Notes under the pieces: generated by a model
Databases searched by the model: none
Seen by the model: the letters and a program-made list of their open reading frames with translations, nothing else
Told to the model about the DNA's origin: nothing
From: Sphingomonas sp. CFBP 8760
GTDB taxonomy: Bacteria; Pseudomonadota; Alphaproteobacteria; Sphingomonadales; Sphingomonadaceae
Assembly: GCF_014841615.1 (NCBI RefSeq)
Contig: NZ_JACYUG010000011.1
Coordinates: 59,822-123,821, forward strand
DNA: 64,000 bases
Direction: 5' to 3'
In this document: piece by piece, positions 18,799 through 28,953 of the stretch
Layout of the letters: each line of letters begins with the position of its first letter
Numbering within the stretch: the first letter of the stretch is position 1
Position numbers and translations under genes: made by a program

Positions 18799-19869
18799 AT
18801 GGCCGCTAATCTGAAAGTGATCGACTCCGTGGCAGCAGCAGCAACCGACCGGCAGAAGGCGCTCGACGCCGCGCTGGCCCAGATCGACCGTGCCTTCGGC
18901 AAGGGGTCGGCGATGAAGCTCGGCTCGAAACAGTCGATGGAGGTCGAGACAATCTCGACCGGGTCGCTCGGCCTCGATATCGCGCTCGGCGTCGGCGGCC
19001 TGCCGCGCGGCCGCGTGATCGAGGTATACGGCCCTGAATCCTCGGGCAAGACCACGCTGGCGCTGCACGTGATCGCCGAGGCGCAGAAGACCGGCGGCAC
19101 CGCCGCCTTCGTCGACGCCGAACACGCGCTTGACCCGGTCTATGCCAAGAAACTGGGCGTCAATATCGACGAACTGATCGTGTCGCAGCCCGACACCGGC
19201 GAACAGGCGCTGGAGATCGTCGACACGCTGGTCCGCTCCAATGCGATCGACGTGCTGGTAGTCGATTCGGTCGCCGCACTGGTGCCGCGCGCCGAGATCG
19301 AGGGCGAGATGGGCGACAGCCATGTCGGCCTGCAGGCCCGCCTGATGTCGCAGAGCTTGCGCAAGCTGACCGGTTCGATCAGCCGTTCGCGCTGCATGGT
19401 GATCTTCATCAACCAGCTGCGCATGAAGATCGGCGTGATGTACGGCAACCCGGAGACGACGACGGGCGGCAATGCGCTGAAATTCTACGCATCGGTCCGC
19501 CTCGACATCCGCCGCACCGGCGCGATCAAGGCGGGTGAGGAGGTCACCGGCAACGCCACCCGCGTCAAGGTGGTGAAGAATAAGGTTGCGCCGCCGTTCA
19601 AGCAGGTCGAATTCGACATCATGTATGGCGAGGGCATCTCGAAGATCGGCGAGATCCTCGACCTCGGCGTCAAGGCCGGGCTGGTCGAGAAGTCGGGATC
19701 GTGGTTCTCCTACGACTCGGTTCGCATCGGGCAGGGGCGTGAGAATGCGAAGACCTATCTCCGCGACAATCGCGAGATGGCCGACCGCCTCGAACGCGCC
19801 ATCCGTCAGCGCACCGAAAAGGTCGCCGAGGAACTGATGGTCGGCCCCAGCGAGGAAGACGACGTCTGA
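18799..19869 (+). CDS. recA: Recombinase A
   Basis: The strand-exchange ATPase for homologous recombination and the co-protease for LexA. The 356-residue product has Walker [10 protein letters not shown] (78-86), the [14 protein letters not shown] Walker B and the conserved loop [16 protein letters not shown]. The start at 18799 gives the standard N-terminus [10 protein letters not shown]; an in-frame ATG at 18787 adds four residues. A LexA box precedes it and a hairpin terminator follows at 19911. Confidence 0.98.
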   Translation: MAANLKVIDSVAAAATDRQKALDAALAQIDRAFGKGSAMKLGSKQSMEVETISTGSLGLDIALGVGGLPRGRVIEVYGPESSGKTTLALHVIAEAQKTGGTAAFVDAEHALDPVYAKKLGVNIDELIVSQPDTGEQALEIVDTLVRSNAIDVLVVDSVAALVPRAEIEGEMGDSHVGLQARLMSQSLRKLTGSISRSRCMVIFINQLRMKIGVMYGNPETTTGGNALKFYASVRLDIRRTGAIKAGEEVTGNATRVKVVKNKVAPPFKQVEFDIMYGEGISKIGEILDLGVKAGLVEKSGSWFSYDSVRIGQGRENAKTYLRDNREMADRLERAIRQRTEKVAEELMVGPSEEDDV

Positions 19870-19910
19870 TCCCGTTATCTGATGACGGTCAGTAGACCAT
19901 GACGACGACG

Positions 19911-19946
19911 AAGGGCCTGCCGGCAACGGTGGGCCCTTCTGGTTTT
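19911..19946 (+). terminator. Rho-independent terminator of recA
   Basis: AAGGGCC at 19911-19917 pairs with GGCCCTT at 19932-19938, with an inner TGCCGGCA-type stem, followed by CTGGTTTT. It lies 42 bases after the recA stop. Confidence 0.8.
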
Positions 19947-20130
19947 GGCCCCCTGCCGAAAAGTACCTGTAGGATGCGACTTTCGTGACTTTCCACCGGG
20001 TACCCTGCATCGTCTTGCGTCATGGCAGGGAGCGAAACGATGCGGCAATCGGGAGCCTGTACCCGCCTCCGTCCGGACAGCGTGGCTACACCGGCTATGG
20101 AACCCACAGCTTCGATAAGGCCCGCATGCG

Positions 20131-20958
20131 ATGACCCCCACCGATTGGCAGACCCGCATCGGCGATATGTGGGCGGCGGAGTGGCCCCGCACCGACCGCA
20201 GCTTCACCCACCTGTCGCCGATCCTGAACGCCGCCATCCTCGCCGCCGCCCCGGCCCATGCGGCCACCGCGCTCGATATCGGCTGCGGGGCAGGGGGCAC
20301 CAGTCTGGGCGTCGTCACCGCGCGGCCCGATCTGGCCGTCACCGGTATCGACCTGTCGCCCGCCCTTGTCGCGGTCGCGCGCGACCGGGTGCCGCAGGCG
20401 CGCTTCCACGTCGCCGATGCCGCGCGTGATCCGATCCGGGGGCAACCGGACCTGATCTTTTCGCGACACGGCGTGATGTTCTTCACCGATCCCGTCGCCG
20501 CTTTCGCCCATGTGCGCATGCAGGCGCGGCCGGGCGCGTCGCTGGTCTTTTCATGCTTCCGCGATCGTCGCCATAATCATTGGGCCGGCGATCTGGTCGC
20601 CGCCGTCATCGGCGTCGCCCCTGCCGTATCCGGCGGCTATGGCCCCGGTCCCTTCGGGTTCGCCGATCCCCTGCTGGTGAAGGATATCCTGACGCGGGCG
20701 GGCTGGTCCGCCATCCGCGCCGACGTCGCCGATTTTGCCTATGTCGCGGGCGCGGGCGACGATCCCGTCGCCGATGCCATCTCCTATTTCACCCGGATCG
20801 GCCCGCTGGCCTCGACGCTGGCGGCGGCCGATCCCGCCGACCGTCTTCGCCTGCTCGATCGGCTCGCCGCCGTGCTGGCGCGCCATTCCGATGGCTCGTG
20901 CGTTCAGTTTCCCGCGTCGGCTTGGCTGTGGCGCGCTCAAGCAGGGGAATGCGCATGA
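20131..20958 (+). CDS. Class I SAM-dependent methyltransferase
   Basis: A 275-residue methyltransferase with the SAM-binding motif I LDIGCGAGGTS (about 47-57), an acidic residue after strand 2 (TGIDLSPAL) and the DLIFSRHGVMFF motif IV. The substrate cannot be told from sequence; the family includes trans-aconitate- and UbiE-like enzymes. It overlaps the following GST gene by 4 to 10 bases, so the two are co-translated. The upstream 185 bases after the recA terminator presumably hold its promoter. Confidence 0.85.
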   Translation: MTPTDWQTRIGDMWAAEWPRTDRSFTHLSPILNAAILAAAPAHAATALDIGCGAGGTSLGVVTARPDLAVTGIDLSPALVAVARDRVPQARFHVADAARDPIRGQPDLIFSRHGVMFFTDPVAAFAHVRMQARPGASLVFSCFRDRRHNHWAGDLVAAVIGVAPAVSGGYGPGPFGFADPLLVKDILTRAGWSAIRADVADFAYVAGAGDDPVADAISYFTRIGPLASTLAAADPADRLRLLDRLAAVLARHSDGSCVQFPASAWLWRAQAGECA

Positions 20959-21593
20959 TCGTCGTCCATCACCTCGAAAACTCCCGGTCGCAGCGGATAT
21001 TGTGGATGCTGGAGGAACTGGGCCTTCCGTACGAAATCCGTCGCTACGACCGCGACAAGGAGACGATGCTCGCCCCGCCGGAATTGCGCGCCGTCCACCC
21101 GCTCGGCAAGTCGCCGGTGATCGAGGACCTGGACGCCGCCGGCACCACCCGCACCGTCGCCGAAACCGGCGCGATCGTCGAATATCTGGTCGAGAAGGCG
21201 GATGGCCGGCTCGGTCCCCCCGCGCACCGCGACGCCGCGCTGCGCTATCGCTTCTGGCTCCATTATGCCGAAGGGTCGATGATGCCGCCCCTGTTGCTCA
21301 AGCTGGTGATCGCTCGCATCCCCGTCCTCGGCGGGCAGGTGGCGAAACGTATCCAGCCGATGATCGACCGGCATCTCGACTATGTCGAATCGGAACTGGC
21401 GCAGCGGCCGTGGTTCGCCGGCGACGCGATGACCGCCGCCGATATCATGATGAGTTTCCCGCTGGAGGCCGCACGCAGCCGTGGCGGGCTGGACGGCAGC
21501 CGTCCCGCCACGATCGCGTGGCTGGACAAGGTCCATGCCCGCCCCGCCTATCAGGCCGCGCTCGCGAAGGGCGGCCCCTACGCCTATGCCTGA
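20955..21593 (+). CDS. Glutathione S-transferase
   Basis: A 212-residue GST with an N-terminal thioredoxin-like domain (MIVVHHLENSRSQRILWMLEELG, with the cis-Pro in GKSPVIED and the ETGAIVEYL loop that binds the gamma-glutamyl group) and an all-alpha C-terminal domain (MTAADIMMSFPLE). The catalytic Ser is probably in NSRSQR. It resembles the beta/theta-like GSTs of proteobacteria. ATG 20955 is preferred for its AGGGG at 7 bases; ATG 20949 is possible. It is coupled to the methyltransferase gene. Confidence 0.92.
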   Translation: MIVVHHLENSRSQRILWMLEELGLPYEIRRYDRDKETMLAPPELRAVHPLGKSPVIEDLDAAGTTRTVAETGAIVEYLVEKADGRLGPPAHRDAALRYRFWLHYAEGSMMPPLLLKLVIARIPVLGGQVAKRIQPMIDRHLDYVESELAQRPWFAGDAMTAADIMMSFPLEAARSRGGLDGSRPATIAWLDKVHARPAYQAALAKGGPYAYA

Positions 21594-21597
21594 CGGG

Positions 21598-22965
21598 TCA
21601 TGACGACGACTGGTGCTGGCCCTGCGCGGCGGTCTGCCCCGGCCGCACGTCGTCGAAACTGTCGACCGCCACCGCGGGCCCGTGGCCGCTCGGCGCGGTG
21701 GCGGCGATGACGTCGGGGTCCTCGCGCGGGTCCAGCCCGCCTTCCCATTTCGCCACCACCGATGCCGCGATCACGTTGCCGACGACGTTGGTCGCGGAGC
21801 GGCCCATGTCGAGGAAATGGTCCACCGCCAGGATCAGCAGCAGCCCCGCCTCCGGAATCTTGAACATCGACAGCGTGCCCGCGATCACCACCAGCGAGGC
21901 GCGCGGCACCCCGGCGATCCCCTTCGACGTCACCATCAGCACCAGCAGCATCGTGATCTGCTCGCCCAGCGACAGGTCGACGCCGTAAGCCTGCGCGATG
22001 AACAGCGACGCGAACGTCATGTACATCATCGACCCGTCGAGGTTGAATGAATAGCCCAGTGGCAGCACGAAGCTGGCGATGCGCGGCGGCACCCCGAACT
22101 TGTCGAGCGCCTCCAGCGTTCGGGGATAGGCGGCTTCCGAAGAGGCGGTGGAAAAGGCGAGGATCAGCGGATCGCGGACGTAGCGGATCAGCAACCAGGT
22201 GCGCGGCCCGATGATCGCGAAGGCGATCGCGATCAGCGCCAGCCACAGCACGCCCATGCCCAGATAGAAGCTGCCCATGAAATAGGCCAGGTCGCCCAGC
22301 ACCCCCGGTCCCCGCTCCGCCAGCGTCGAGGCGACGGCGGCGAACACCGCCACGGGGGCGAAGCGCATCACGTAATTGGTGATCTGCAGCATCACCGCGA
22401 CCAGCCCCTCGATCCCGCGCACCAGCGGCGCGGCCTTTTCGCCGACGGCGGTGATCGCGACGCCGACGAACAGCGAGAAGACGACGATCTGCAATATCTC
22501 GTTGGTCGCCATCGCCTCGATACCCGACGCGGGCACGATGTGGCTGATGAAGTTCTTCAGGTCGAACGCGGTCCGCGCCACGCCGCTGTCCGCCGTCGCC
22601 GCCGGGATCGCCAGCGCCAGCCCGACGCCGGGTTGCAGCAGGTTGACCAGGATCAGCCCCAGCGTCAGCGACAACAGGCTGGCCGACACGAACCACGCCA
22701 GGCTTTTCATCCCCACCCGTCCCAGCGCGGCGGTGTCGCCCATGTGCGCGATGCCGACGACCAGCGTGGAAAAGACCAGCGGCGCGATGATCATCTTGAT
22801 CAGCCGCAGGAACAGCGTCGTCAGGATCGAGAAATACCCCGCGATCGTCTCCAGCCGCGCCGCCGCGGCGGGCGTGCCGTCATCGATCGATGAATTGATC
22901 GCCCAGCCGACGACGAGGCCCGCGACCAGCGCGGCGATGATCCAGTAGGTCAGACGCTTGGCCAA
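21598..22965 (-). CDS. Dicarboxylate/amino acid:cation symporter (DAACS family)
   Basis: An inner-membrane symporter of the GltP/DctA family, about 455 residues with 8 membrane helices and two re-entrant loops. Family motifs seen are the serine-rich loop FSTASSEAAYPRT and the NLDGSMMY motif of helix 7. Substrate (glutamate, aspartate, succinate, malate) is not resolvable. I chose TTG 22965 (product starting MAKR-like, LAKRLTYWII) because GAGG lies about 9 bases before it; an ATG at 23028 would add 21 residues. It converges on the GST gene four bases away. Confidence 0.92.
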   Translation of the reverse strand: MAKRLTYWIIAALVAGLVVGWAINSSIDDGTPAAAARLETIAGYFSILTTLFLRLIKMIIAPLVFSTLVVGIAHMGDTAALGRVGMKSLAWFVSASLLSLTLGLILVNLLQPGVGLALAIPAATADSGVARTAFDLKNFISHIVPASGIEAMATNEILQIVVFSLFVGVAITAVGEKAAPLVRGIEGLVAVMLQITNYVMRFAPVAVFAAVASTLAERGPGVLGDLAYFMGSFYLGMGVLWLALIAIAFAIIGPRTWLLIRYVRDPLILAFSTASSEAAYPRTLEALDKFGVPPRIASFVLPLGYSFNLDGSMMYMTFASLFIAQAYGVDLSLGEQITMLLVLMVTSKGIAGVPRASLVVIAGTLSMFKIPEAGLLLILAVDHFLDMGRSATNVVGNVIAASVVAKWEGGLDPREDPDVIAATAPSGHGPAVAVDSFDDVRPGQTAAQGQHQSSS

Positions 22966-23096
22966 CAGGCATTTCCTCGATCGCGAAACTATGGTCGCCC
23001 ATGAACGCAACAATTGCCCGCCGGTCAAGCGATGGCGTGTTGTCGGCCCGTGCCGGCGGGATTAGCCTGCGCGTCCTATCGAAAGGGAACGGGGCA

Positions 23097-23195
23097 ATGA
23101 ACGGGTCGATGTGGCTGATCGCGCTTGCGTTTGCGACGGGGCGGGCCGATGCGGTCGAAAAACCGCCCGCGACGCCTGAGATGACGGCGCGATGA
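23097..23195 (+). CDS. Possible 32-residue exported peptide
   Basis: A tiny frame with ATG after AAGGGAACGGGGC, a hydrophobic stretch (MWLIALAFATG) and a polar tail. It ends on the start of the M24 peptidase gene (overlap of 4 bases), so it could act as a leader or coupling peptide or be a small secreted protein. There is no family assignment and coding potential is uncertain. Confidence 0.3.
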   Translation: MNGSMWLIALAFATGRADAVEKPPATPEMTAR

Positions 23196-24436
23196 TGTCG
23201 CCCAGCCGTCGCACCCTGCTCGGTGCCGCCATCGCCCTGCCGCTGTCGGGGCTGCTCCGCGCCGCCGAGCCGGACCTGTCGGCGCTGGCGGACATCACCA
23301 CCGGCGCGGTGCCGATCGACGCGGCCGAGCGGGCGCGTCGCCTGTCGCGGGCGCAGGCGCTGATGCGGGCGAACGGGATCGGTGCGGTGCTGATCGAACC
23401 GGGATCGTCGCTCGTCTATTTCACCGGCATCCGCTGGGGTCGCAGCGAGCGGCTGACCGCGGCGATCCTGCCGGTGGAGGGCGAACCGTGCATCGTCACC
23501 CCCTTCTTCGAGGAACCGTCGATCCGCGAGACGCTGGCGATCCCGGCCGAGGTGCGGGTGTGGCAGGAGGATCAGGACCCGCTGGCCATCGTCGCCGGCT
23601 TTCTTACCGATCGCAAGTTGGCCGCCCGCCCGATCGGGATCGAGGAGACGCTGCGCTATTTCGCGGTCGATGCGCTCGGCCGGGCGATGCCGGGAGCGCG
23701 CCTCGTGTCCGCCAATCCGGTAGTGCGCGGTTGCCGGATGGTGAAGACCCCCGCCGAAATCGCCCTGATGCAGCTGGCGACCGACGTCACCATCGCCGCC
23801 TATCGCTGGACGCAGCCGCGCGTGGAACGGGGGATGACCGGGGCCGAGGTCGGCGCGCTGATGAACGCAGCCACCCGCAAGCTGGGTGGCGCGCCCGAAT
23901 TCGCCCTCGCCCTGATCGGCCCCGCCGCCGCCCTGCCGCATGGCAGCCGCGAGGTGCACCGCGTTGCGGACGGGCAGGTGGTGCTGATGGATTGCGGCTG
24001 CACCGTGCAGGGTTATCAATCGGATGTGTCGCGCACCTGGGTCCATGGCACCGCCAGCATCGAACAGCGCCGCGTCTGGGATCAGGTCGCGCGGGGCCAG
24101 CGGATCGCACTGGCGGCGGCGCGGATCGGGGCGAGCGCGGGCAGCGTCGACGATGCGGTGCGCCGCTATTACGGGACGCTGGGCTACGGCTCCGACTACA
24201 GGCTGCCCGGCCTGTCGCACCGGACCGGCCATGGCATCGGGATGGACGGGCACGAACCCGTCAATCTCGTCCGGGGCGAGACGACGCGACTGGCCGCGGG
24301 CATGTGCTTCTCGAACGAGCCCGGTCTCTATCTGCCGGGCCGCTTCGGCGTCCGGCTGGAGGACTGTTTCCACATGACCCCCGCCGGCCCCCGCTGGTTC
24401 AGCGAACCACCACGATCGATCGACGTGCCGGTGTAG
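23192..24436 (+). CDS. Exported M24-family aminopeptidase (Xaa-Pro type)
   Basis: A 414-residue metallopeptidase of the pita-bread fold. The five metal ligands are recognisable: Asp in MDCG and Asp in QSDVSRTW, His in HRTGHGIG, Glu in SNEPGLY and Glu in RLEDCF. The N-terminus SRRTLLGAAIALPLSG has a twin-arginine-like pair and a hydrophobic core ending near LLRAA, so it is probably exported, perhaps by Tat. It cleaves N-terminal residues next to proline in periplasmic peptides (inference). A second ATG lies at 23195. It converges on the TPR gene. Confidence 0.9.
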   Translation: MMSPSRRTLLGAAIALPLSGLLRAAEPDLSALADITTGAVPIDAAERARRLSRAQALMRANGIGAVLIEPGSSLVYFTGIRWGRSERLTAAILPVEGEPCIVTPFFEEPSIRETLAIPAEVRVWQEDQDPLAIVAGFLTDRKLAARPIGIEETLRYFAVDALGRAMPGARLVSANPVVRGCRMVKTPAEIALMQLATDVTIAAYRWTQPRVERGMTGAEVGALMNAATRKLGGAPEFALALIGPAAALPHGSREVHRVADGQVVLMDCGCTVQGYQSDVSRTWVHGTASIEQRRVWDQVARGQRIALAAARIGASAGSVDDAVRRYYGTLGYGSDYRLPGLSHRTGHGIGMDGHEPVNLVRGETTRLAAGMCFSNEPGLYLPGRFGVRLEDCFHMTPAGPRWFSEPPRSIDVPV

Positions 24437-24458
24437 AGATTAACGGGTGGGTAGGGTA

Positions 24459-26132
24459 TCAGCCCGCCGCCTTCAGCCATCGCGGGTCGCCATGCCATCC
24501 CGCCACCGCCGCCGCCCGCGATGCGCGCGCGGCGGCCGGTTGGCCCAGTGCCGCCTCGGCCCGTGCCTTCACCGCCAGCGCGACGGGATCGTTGGGGCGG
24601 AGCATCAACGAGGCGTTCACCTCGCGCAGGGCCCCGGCGGCATCGCCCATCGCCAGCACCGCCTCCGCCACGCTGCGGCGCACCGGATACCACCAGACCG
24701 GCGGATCGGCGATATCGGCGAAGTCGCGTTCCTCCTGCCATGCCGCCGCCCGGCGAAACGCCCTGGCCGCATCGCGCGGCCGATTTTCCAGCATCGCGGC
24801 CCGTCCATCCAGCACTGCCCGCGCGATGCGCAGCATCCGCACCGCCAGTTCCGCATCCTCACCGGCATCCGCGACGCGTGACGGGATCGCCGCCGCCTCG
24901 CGCGGCACCGCCGCCACGTTACCCGTTCGCGCCGCGGCCTCGCCACGGGCATAGTGCCAATAGCCCGCCAGAAACCGCGCCTTGGGTTCGGGCAGCGCCA
25001 TCGCCTCGGCCGGCTCGGCAAAGCGGGCGATCGCGAAATAGCCGCTCGCCGCCAGCATCTGCATGAACGGCGGTGCCTTGGCCTCCGCCGCCGCCCGCGC
25101 CACCAGCGGCCGTCCCAGCGCCAGCGCCGTCGTCGCGTCGCCGGACATCAGCGCCCCGCCAAGGCCATAGACGACGTTATGGGCATGATAGGGCAACCGC
25201 CACACCCCGTCCGGCTCGGGCATTCCCAGCCGTTTGGCGTTGGCGATCCCCAGCCGGACCGCGCGCATATTGGCGTCGGCGGCGTCCTGATACCGGCCCA
25301 GCCAATACCAGGTGTGGCTGGGCATATGGACCAGATGGCTGGCGCTCGGCGCGAGGGCGGTCAACCGGTCGGCATAGGGTTCGGCGCGCTTGGGCACCTT
25401 CACGATCTCGGTCGCGTGGATGTAGAAATGGATCGCCGGGCTGTAATCCGGATCGCGCGCCAGCACCGTCTCCAGCAGTGCGACCGCGCGCCAGCCGAGG
25501 CTGGGGTCGTTCGGCTTCCACGGCGCGATCAACGCCGCGTCGGCGGCGATCGTCGCCACTTCGTCGTCGGCGGGATAACGGGCGACCAGCGCGTCCATCG
25601 CCGTCATAAAGGCGGTGTCCCCCGGCCTGTTGCCGCCGCCGTCCTTCTGGCGCAGCGCAAGTGCGGCGATCAGTGCCCGCTCGCGCGGGGTGCCGTTGCG
25701 TTCCGCCAGCATGGCCGCCCGCGCGGTCATCGCGACCAGCGGCGCGATCTCGTTGGGCTCGATGGTATAGTTGATCGTCGGGCCGGATGCCCATGCCTCG
25801 CCCCACACGCACATCGCGCAGGTCGGATCGATCGCCACCGCCCGCCTGAACGCCGCGATCGCCGCCTTGTGCGCGAACGCATGGGCAAGCTGCATCCCGT
25901 TGTCGAAGAACGCCTGCGCCTGTGGCTGGGTGGTGGTGATCGCAAAGCCGCCCTTGCCGTATCCGGTCAGGATCACCGGCGTCGCGGTGGCGACCGTATC
26001 GCCGCCGCAGATCGCATGGCCGCCATCGGCGCCGGTCGCCACCGTCCCCGTCGCGATCGGCGCGGTGGTCTCCCCTTGGTCCGCCATGCCGGGAACCATC
26101 GCCATCAACAGCGTCGCCAGCCAGCCGCGCAT
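24459..26132 (-). CDS. Exported TPR-family protein with conserved His/Cys motifs
   Basis: A 557-residue protein with a short N-terminal hydrophobic segment (MRGWLATLLMAMVPGMA) and repeated helical pairs. It contains a CAMC pair (Cys105, Cys108) in DPTCAMCVWGEA and histidine-rich motifs, HAFAHKAA, HFYIHATE, LVHMPSHTWYWLG and YHAHN. I recall these motifs from an uncharacterised TPR-like family in several bacterial phyla. The His and Cys cluster could bind a metal or haem, but no function is known. The start at 26132 has a GGAGGGGCGGGAA ribosome-binding site. It is divergent from alaS. Confidence 0.85.
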   Translation of the reverse strand: MRGWLATLLMAMVPGMADQGETTAPIATGTVATGADGGHAICGGDTVATATPVILTGYGKGGFAITTTQPQAQAFFDNGMQLAHAFAHKAAIAAFRRAVAIDPTCAMCVWGEAWASGPTINYTIEPNEIAPLVAMTARAAMLAERNGTPRERALIAALALRQKDGGGNRPGDTAFMTAMDALVARYPADDEVATIAADAALIAPWKPNDPSLGWRAVALLETVLARDPDYSPAIHFYIHATEIVKVPKRAEPYADRLTALAPSASHLVHMPSHTWYWLGRYQDAADANMRAVRLGIANAKRLGMPEPDGVWRLPYHAHNVVYGLGGALMSGDATTALALGRPLVARAAAEAKAPPFMQMLAASGYFAIARFAEPAEAMALPEPKARFLAGYWHYARGEAAARTGNVAAVPREAAAIPSRVADAGEDAELAVRMLRIARAVLDGRAAMLENRPRDAARAFRRAAAWQEERDFADIADPPVWWYPVRRSVAEAVLAMGDAAGALREVNASLMLRPNDPVALAVKARAEAALGQPAAARASRAAAVAGWHGDPRWLKAAG

Positions 26133-26228
26133 TTCCCGCCCCTCCACGTCCCATCGGGTTCTACCACGTTTCACGCCGCCGTGCAGTGGCGCTTGAGTGG
26201 CGCGTAAGGCTCGCCTAAGCCCGCAGCC

Positions 26229-28886
26229 ATGATTTCGACCAACGACATCCGCCGCGGCTTTCTCGACTATTTCGGCCGGCAGGGCCATCAGGTGGTGCCA
26301 TCGGCGCCGCTGGTGCCGCAGAACGACCCGACGCTGATGTTCGTGAACGCGGGAATGGTGCCGTTCAAGAACGTGTTCACCGGCCTGGAATCGCGGCCCT
26401 TCACCACCGCCGCCTCGTCGCAGAAATGCGTGCGGGCAGGGGGCAAGCATAACGATCTCGACAACGTCGGCTATACCGCACGGCATCACACTTTCTTCGA
26501 GATGCTCGGCAATTTCTCGTTCGGCGCCTATTTCAAGGAACAGGCGATCACCCATGCGTGGACGCTGCTGACGAAGGAATGGGGCATTCCCGCCGATCGT
26601 CTCACCGCCACCGTCTATCATACCGACGACGAGGCGTTCGACCTGTGGCGCAAGATCGCCGGTCTGCCCGAACACCGCATCATCCGCATCGCCACCAAGG
26701 ACAATTTCTGGGTGATGGGCGAGAACGGGCCGTGCGGGCCGTGTTCGGAAATCTTCTACGATCACGGCGATCACATCCCCGGCGGCCCCCCCGGCAGCCC
26801 GGACGAGGACGGCGACCGCTTCGTCGAGATCTGGAATCTGGTGTTCATGCAGTACGAGCAGGAGGCCAACGAGATCGTCGGCAACCTGCCCAAGCCATCG
26901 ATCGACACCGGCATGGGACTGGAACGGGTCGCGGCGGTGTTGCAGGGCGTCACCGACAATTACGATACCGACACCTTCAAGGCGCTGATCGCCTCCTCCA
27001 CCGCGCTGACCCACACCGGGGATCAGGGGGAGTTCAAGGCATCGCATCGCGTGATCGCCGATCACCTGCGCTCGGCCGGGTTCCTGGTCGCGGACGGCGT
27101 GCTGCCCGCCAACGAGGGGCGCGGCTATGTGCTGCGCCGGATCATGCGCCGCGCGATGCGCCATGCGCATCTGCTCGGCGCGAAGGACCCGCTGATGCAC
27201 CGGCTGGTCCCTGCGCTGGTCGCGGAAATGGGCGCCGCCTATCCCGAGCTGATCCGCGCGCAGCCGCTGATCGAGGCAACGTTGCAGCAGGAGGAGACGC
27301 GCTTCCGGCAGACGCTCGATCGTGGCCTGAAACTGCTCGACGAAGCGACCGCCGGTCTTGCCCCCGGTGGCACGCTGGCCGGCGAGACCGCGTTCCGGCT
27401 CTACGACACGTTCGGCTTCCCCTACGACCTGACCGAGGATGCGCTCCGCGCGCAGGGTCTGCATGTCGACCGGGCTGGCTTCGACACCGCGATGGCCGAG
27501 CAGAAGCGCGCCGCCCGTGGCGCGTGGAAGGGGTCGGGCGCCAAGGCGTCGGACGATCTGTGGTTCGATATCGCCGAACAGTCCGGCTCGACCGAGTTCA
27601 CCGGCTACGCGCAGGATACCGGCGAGGCAGAGGTCGTCGCGTTGATCCGTGACGGCGCGCGTGTCGATCATGCCACTGCCGGCGAAACGGTGGCGATCGT
27701 CGTCAACCAGACGCCCTTCTATGCCGAAAGCGGGGGACAGGTCGGCGATGCCGGGACGATCTCCTCGGATGGCGGATTGCGTGCGACCGTCACCGATACC
27801 TCGAAGCAACTCGGGCGCCTGTTCGTCCACCATGCTCAGGTCGAGGCGGGAGAGATCAGGGTCGGCGATCCGGTGAAGCTGGCGATCGACGTGGGTCGCC
27901 GCGCCGCGATCCGCGCCAACCATTCCGCCACCCATCTGCTGCACGAGGCGCTGCGCCAGCGGCTCGGCACGCATGTCGCGCAGAAGGGGTCGATGGTCGC
28001 GCCGGAACGGTTGCGCTTCGATTTCTCGCAACCCGTCGGACTGACCCCTGCGGACATCGCCGAGGTGGAGGCACAGGTGAACGCGCAGGTGCGCAGCAAC
28101 GGCCCCGTCACCACGCGGCTGATGACGCCGGATGCGGCGATTGAGATGGGCGCGATGGCGTTGTTCGGGGAAAAATATGGCGACGAGGTCCGCGTCGTCT
28201 CGATGGGTATGGACGGCCCCGATAACGGCAAGGGCGGGACCTACTCGATCGAATTGTGCGGCGGCACGCATGTGTCCGCGCTGGGCGATATCGGCCTGTT
28301 CAAGGTAGTGGGCGAGGGCGCGGTGTCGTCCGGCGTCCGCCGGGTCGAGGCGCTGACCGGCGAAGGTGCGCTGGCGTATCTCAACGCCCGCGACGATCGC
28401 CTTCGCGAGGCGGCGGCGACGCTGCGCGCCACGCCGGACGAGGTGCCCGCCCGCGTCGCCGCGCTGGTCGAGGATCGCCGCCGGCTGGAACGCGAACTGG
28501 CGGAGGCGAAGAAGGCGCTGGCACTGGGCGGCGGCACCGGTGGCCCCGCCGGACCGGAGGATATCGGCGGCGTCGCCTTTGTCGGGCAACTGCTGGACGG
28601 GTTCGAGGCGAAGGGGCTGCGCGGCGCGGTGGACGAGGCGCGGCAGCGGATCGGCTCCGGCGTCGTTGCGATCGTCGCGGTCAATGATGGCCGCGCCTCG
28701 ATCGCGGTCGGCGTGACCCCGGATCTTGCCGGACGCTTCGACGCGGTCGCACTGCTGCGGATCGCGGTGGCGGTGCTGGGCGGGCAGGGCGGCGGTGGCC
28801 GGCCCGATATGGCGCAGGGCGGCGGTCCCGACGGCAGCAAGGGTGCCGAAGCGATCGACGCGATCCGCGCCGCGCTGGCCGGTTGA
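26229..28886 (+). CDS. alaS: Alanyl-tRNA synthetase
   Basis: Charges tRNA-Ala. The 885-residue product matches the family length and order: class II aminoacylation core (about 1-240, with [11 protein letters not shown] and the tRNA-recognition region), editing domain with the zinc ligands HSATHLLH and CGGTH (the [14 protein letters not shown] motif), and the C-Ala domain with a glycine-rich tail. The ATG at 26229 gives the standard [15 protein letters not shown] start. It is monocistronic, with no clear hairpin after the stop. Confidence 0.98.
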   Translation: MISTNDIRRGFLDYFGRQGHQVVPSAPLVPQNDPTLMFVNAGMVPFKNVFTGLESRPFTTAASSQKCVRAGGKHNDLDNVGYTARHHTFFEMLGNFSFGAYFKEQAITHAWTLLTKEWGIPADRLTATVYHTDDEAFDLWRKIAGLPEHRIIRIATKDNFWVMGENGPCGPCSEIFYDHGDHIPGGPPGSPDEDGDRFVEIWNLVFMQYEQEANEIVGNLPKPSIDTGMGLERVAAVLQGVTDNYDTDTFKALIASSTALTHTGDQGEFKASHRVIADHLRSAGFLVADGVLPANEGRGYVLRRIMRRAMRHAHLLGAKDPLMHRLVPALVAEMGAAYPELIRAQPLIEATLQQEETRFRQTLDRGLKLLDEATAGLAPGGTLAGETAFRLYDTFGFPYDLTEDALRAQGLHVDRAGFDTAMAEQKRAARGAWKGSGAKASDDLWFDIAEQSGSTEFTGYAQDTGEAEVVALIRDGARVDHATAGETVAIVVNQTPFYAESGGQVGDAGTISSDGGLRATVTDTSKQLGRLFVHHAQVEAGEIRVGDPVKLAIDVGRRAAIRANHSATHLLHEALRQRLGTHVAQKGSMVAPERLRFDFSQPVGLTPADIAEVEAQVNAQVRSNGPVTTRLMTPDAAIEMGAMALFGEKYGDEVRVVSMGMDGPDNGKGGTYSIELCGGTHVSALGDIGLFKVVGEGAVSSGVRRVEALTGEGALAYLNARDDRLREAAATLRATPDEVPARVAALVEDRRRLERELAEAKKALALGGGTGGPAGPEDIGGVAFVGQLLDGFEAKGLRGAVDEARQRIGSGVVAIVAVNDGRASIAVGVTPDLAGRFDAVALLRIAVAVLGGQGGGGRPDMAQGGGPDGSKGAEAIDAIRAALAG

Positions 28887-28953
28887 TCGCCGGCATGGCG
28901 CCAAGATCCGCTGCCCTGCGTAGACCTGTTGCACATCAATGGGGTGACGGCGG

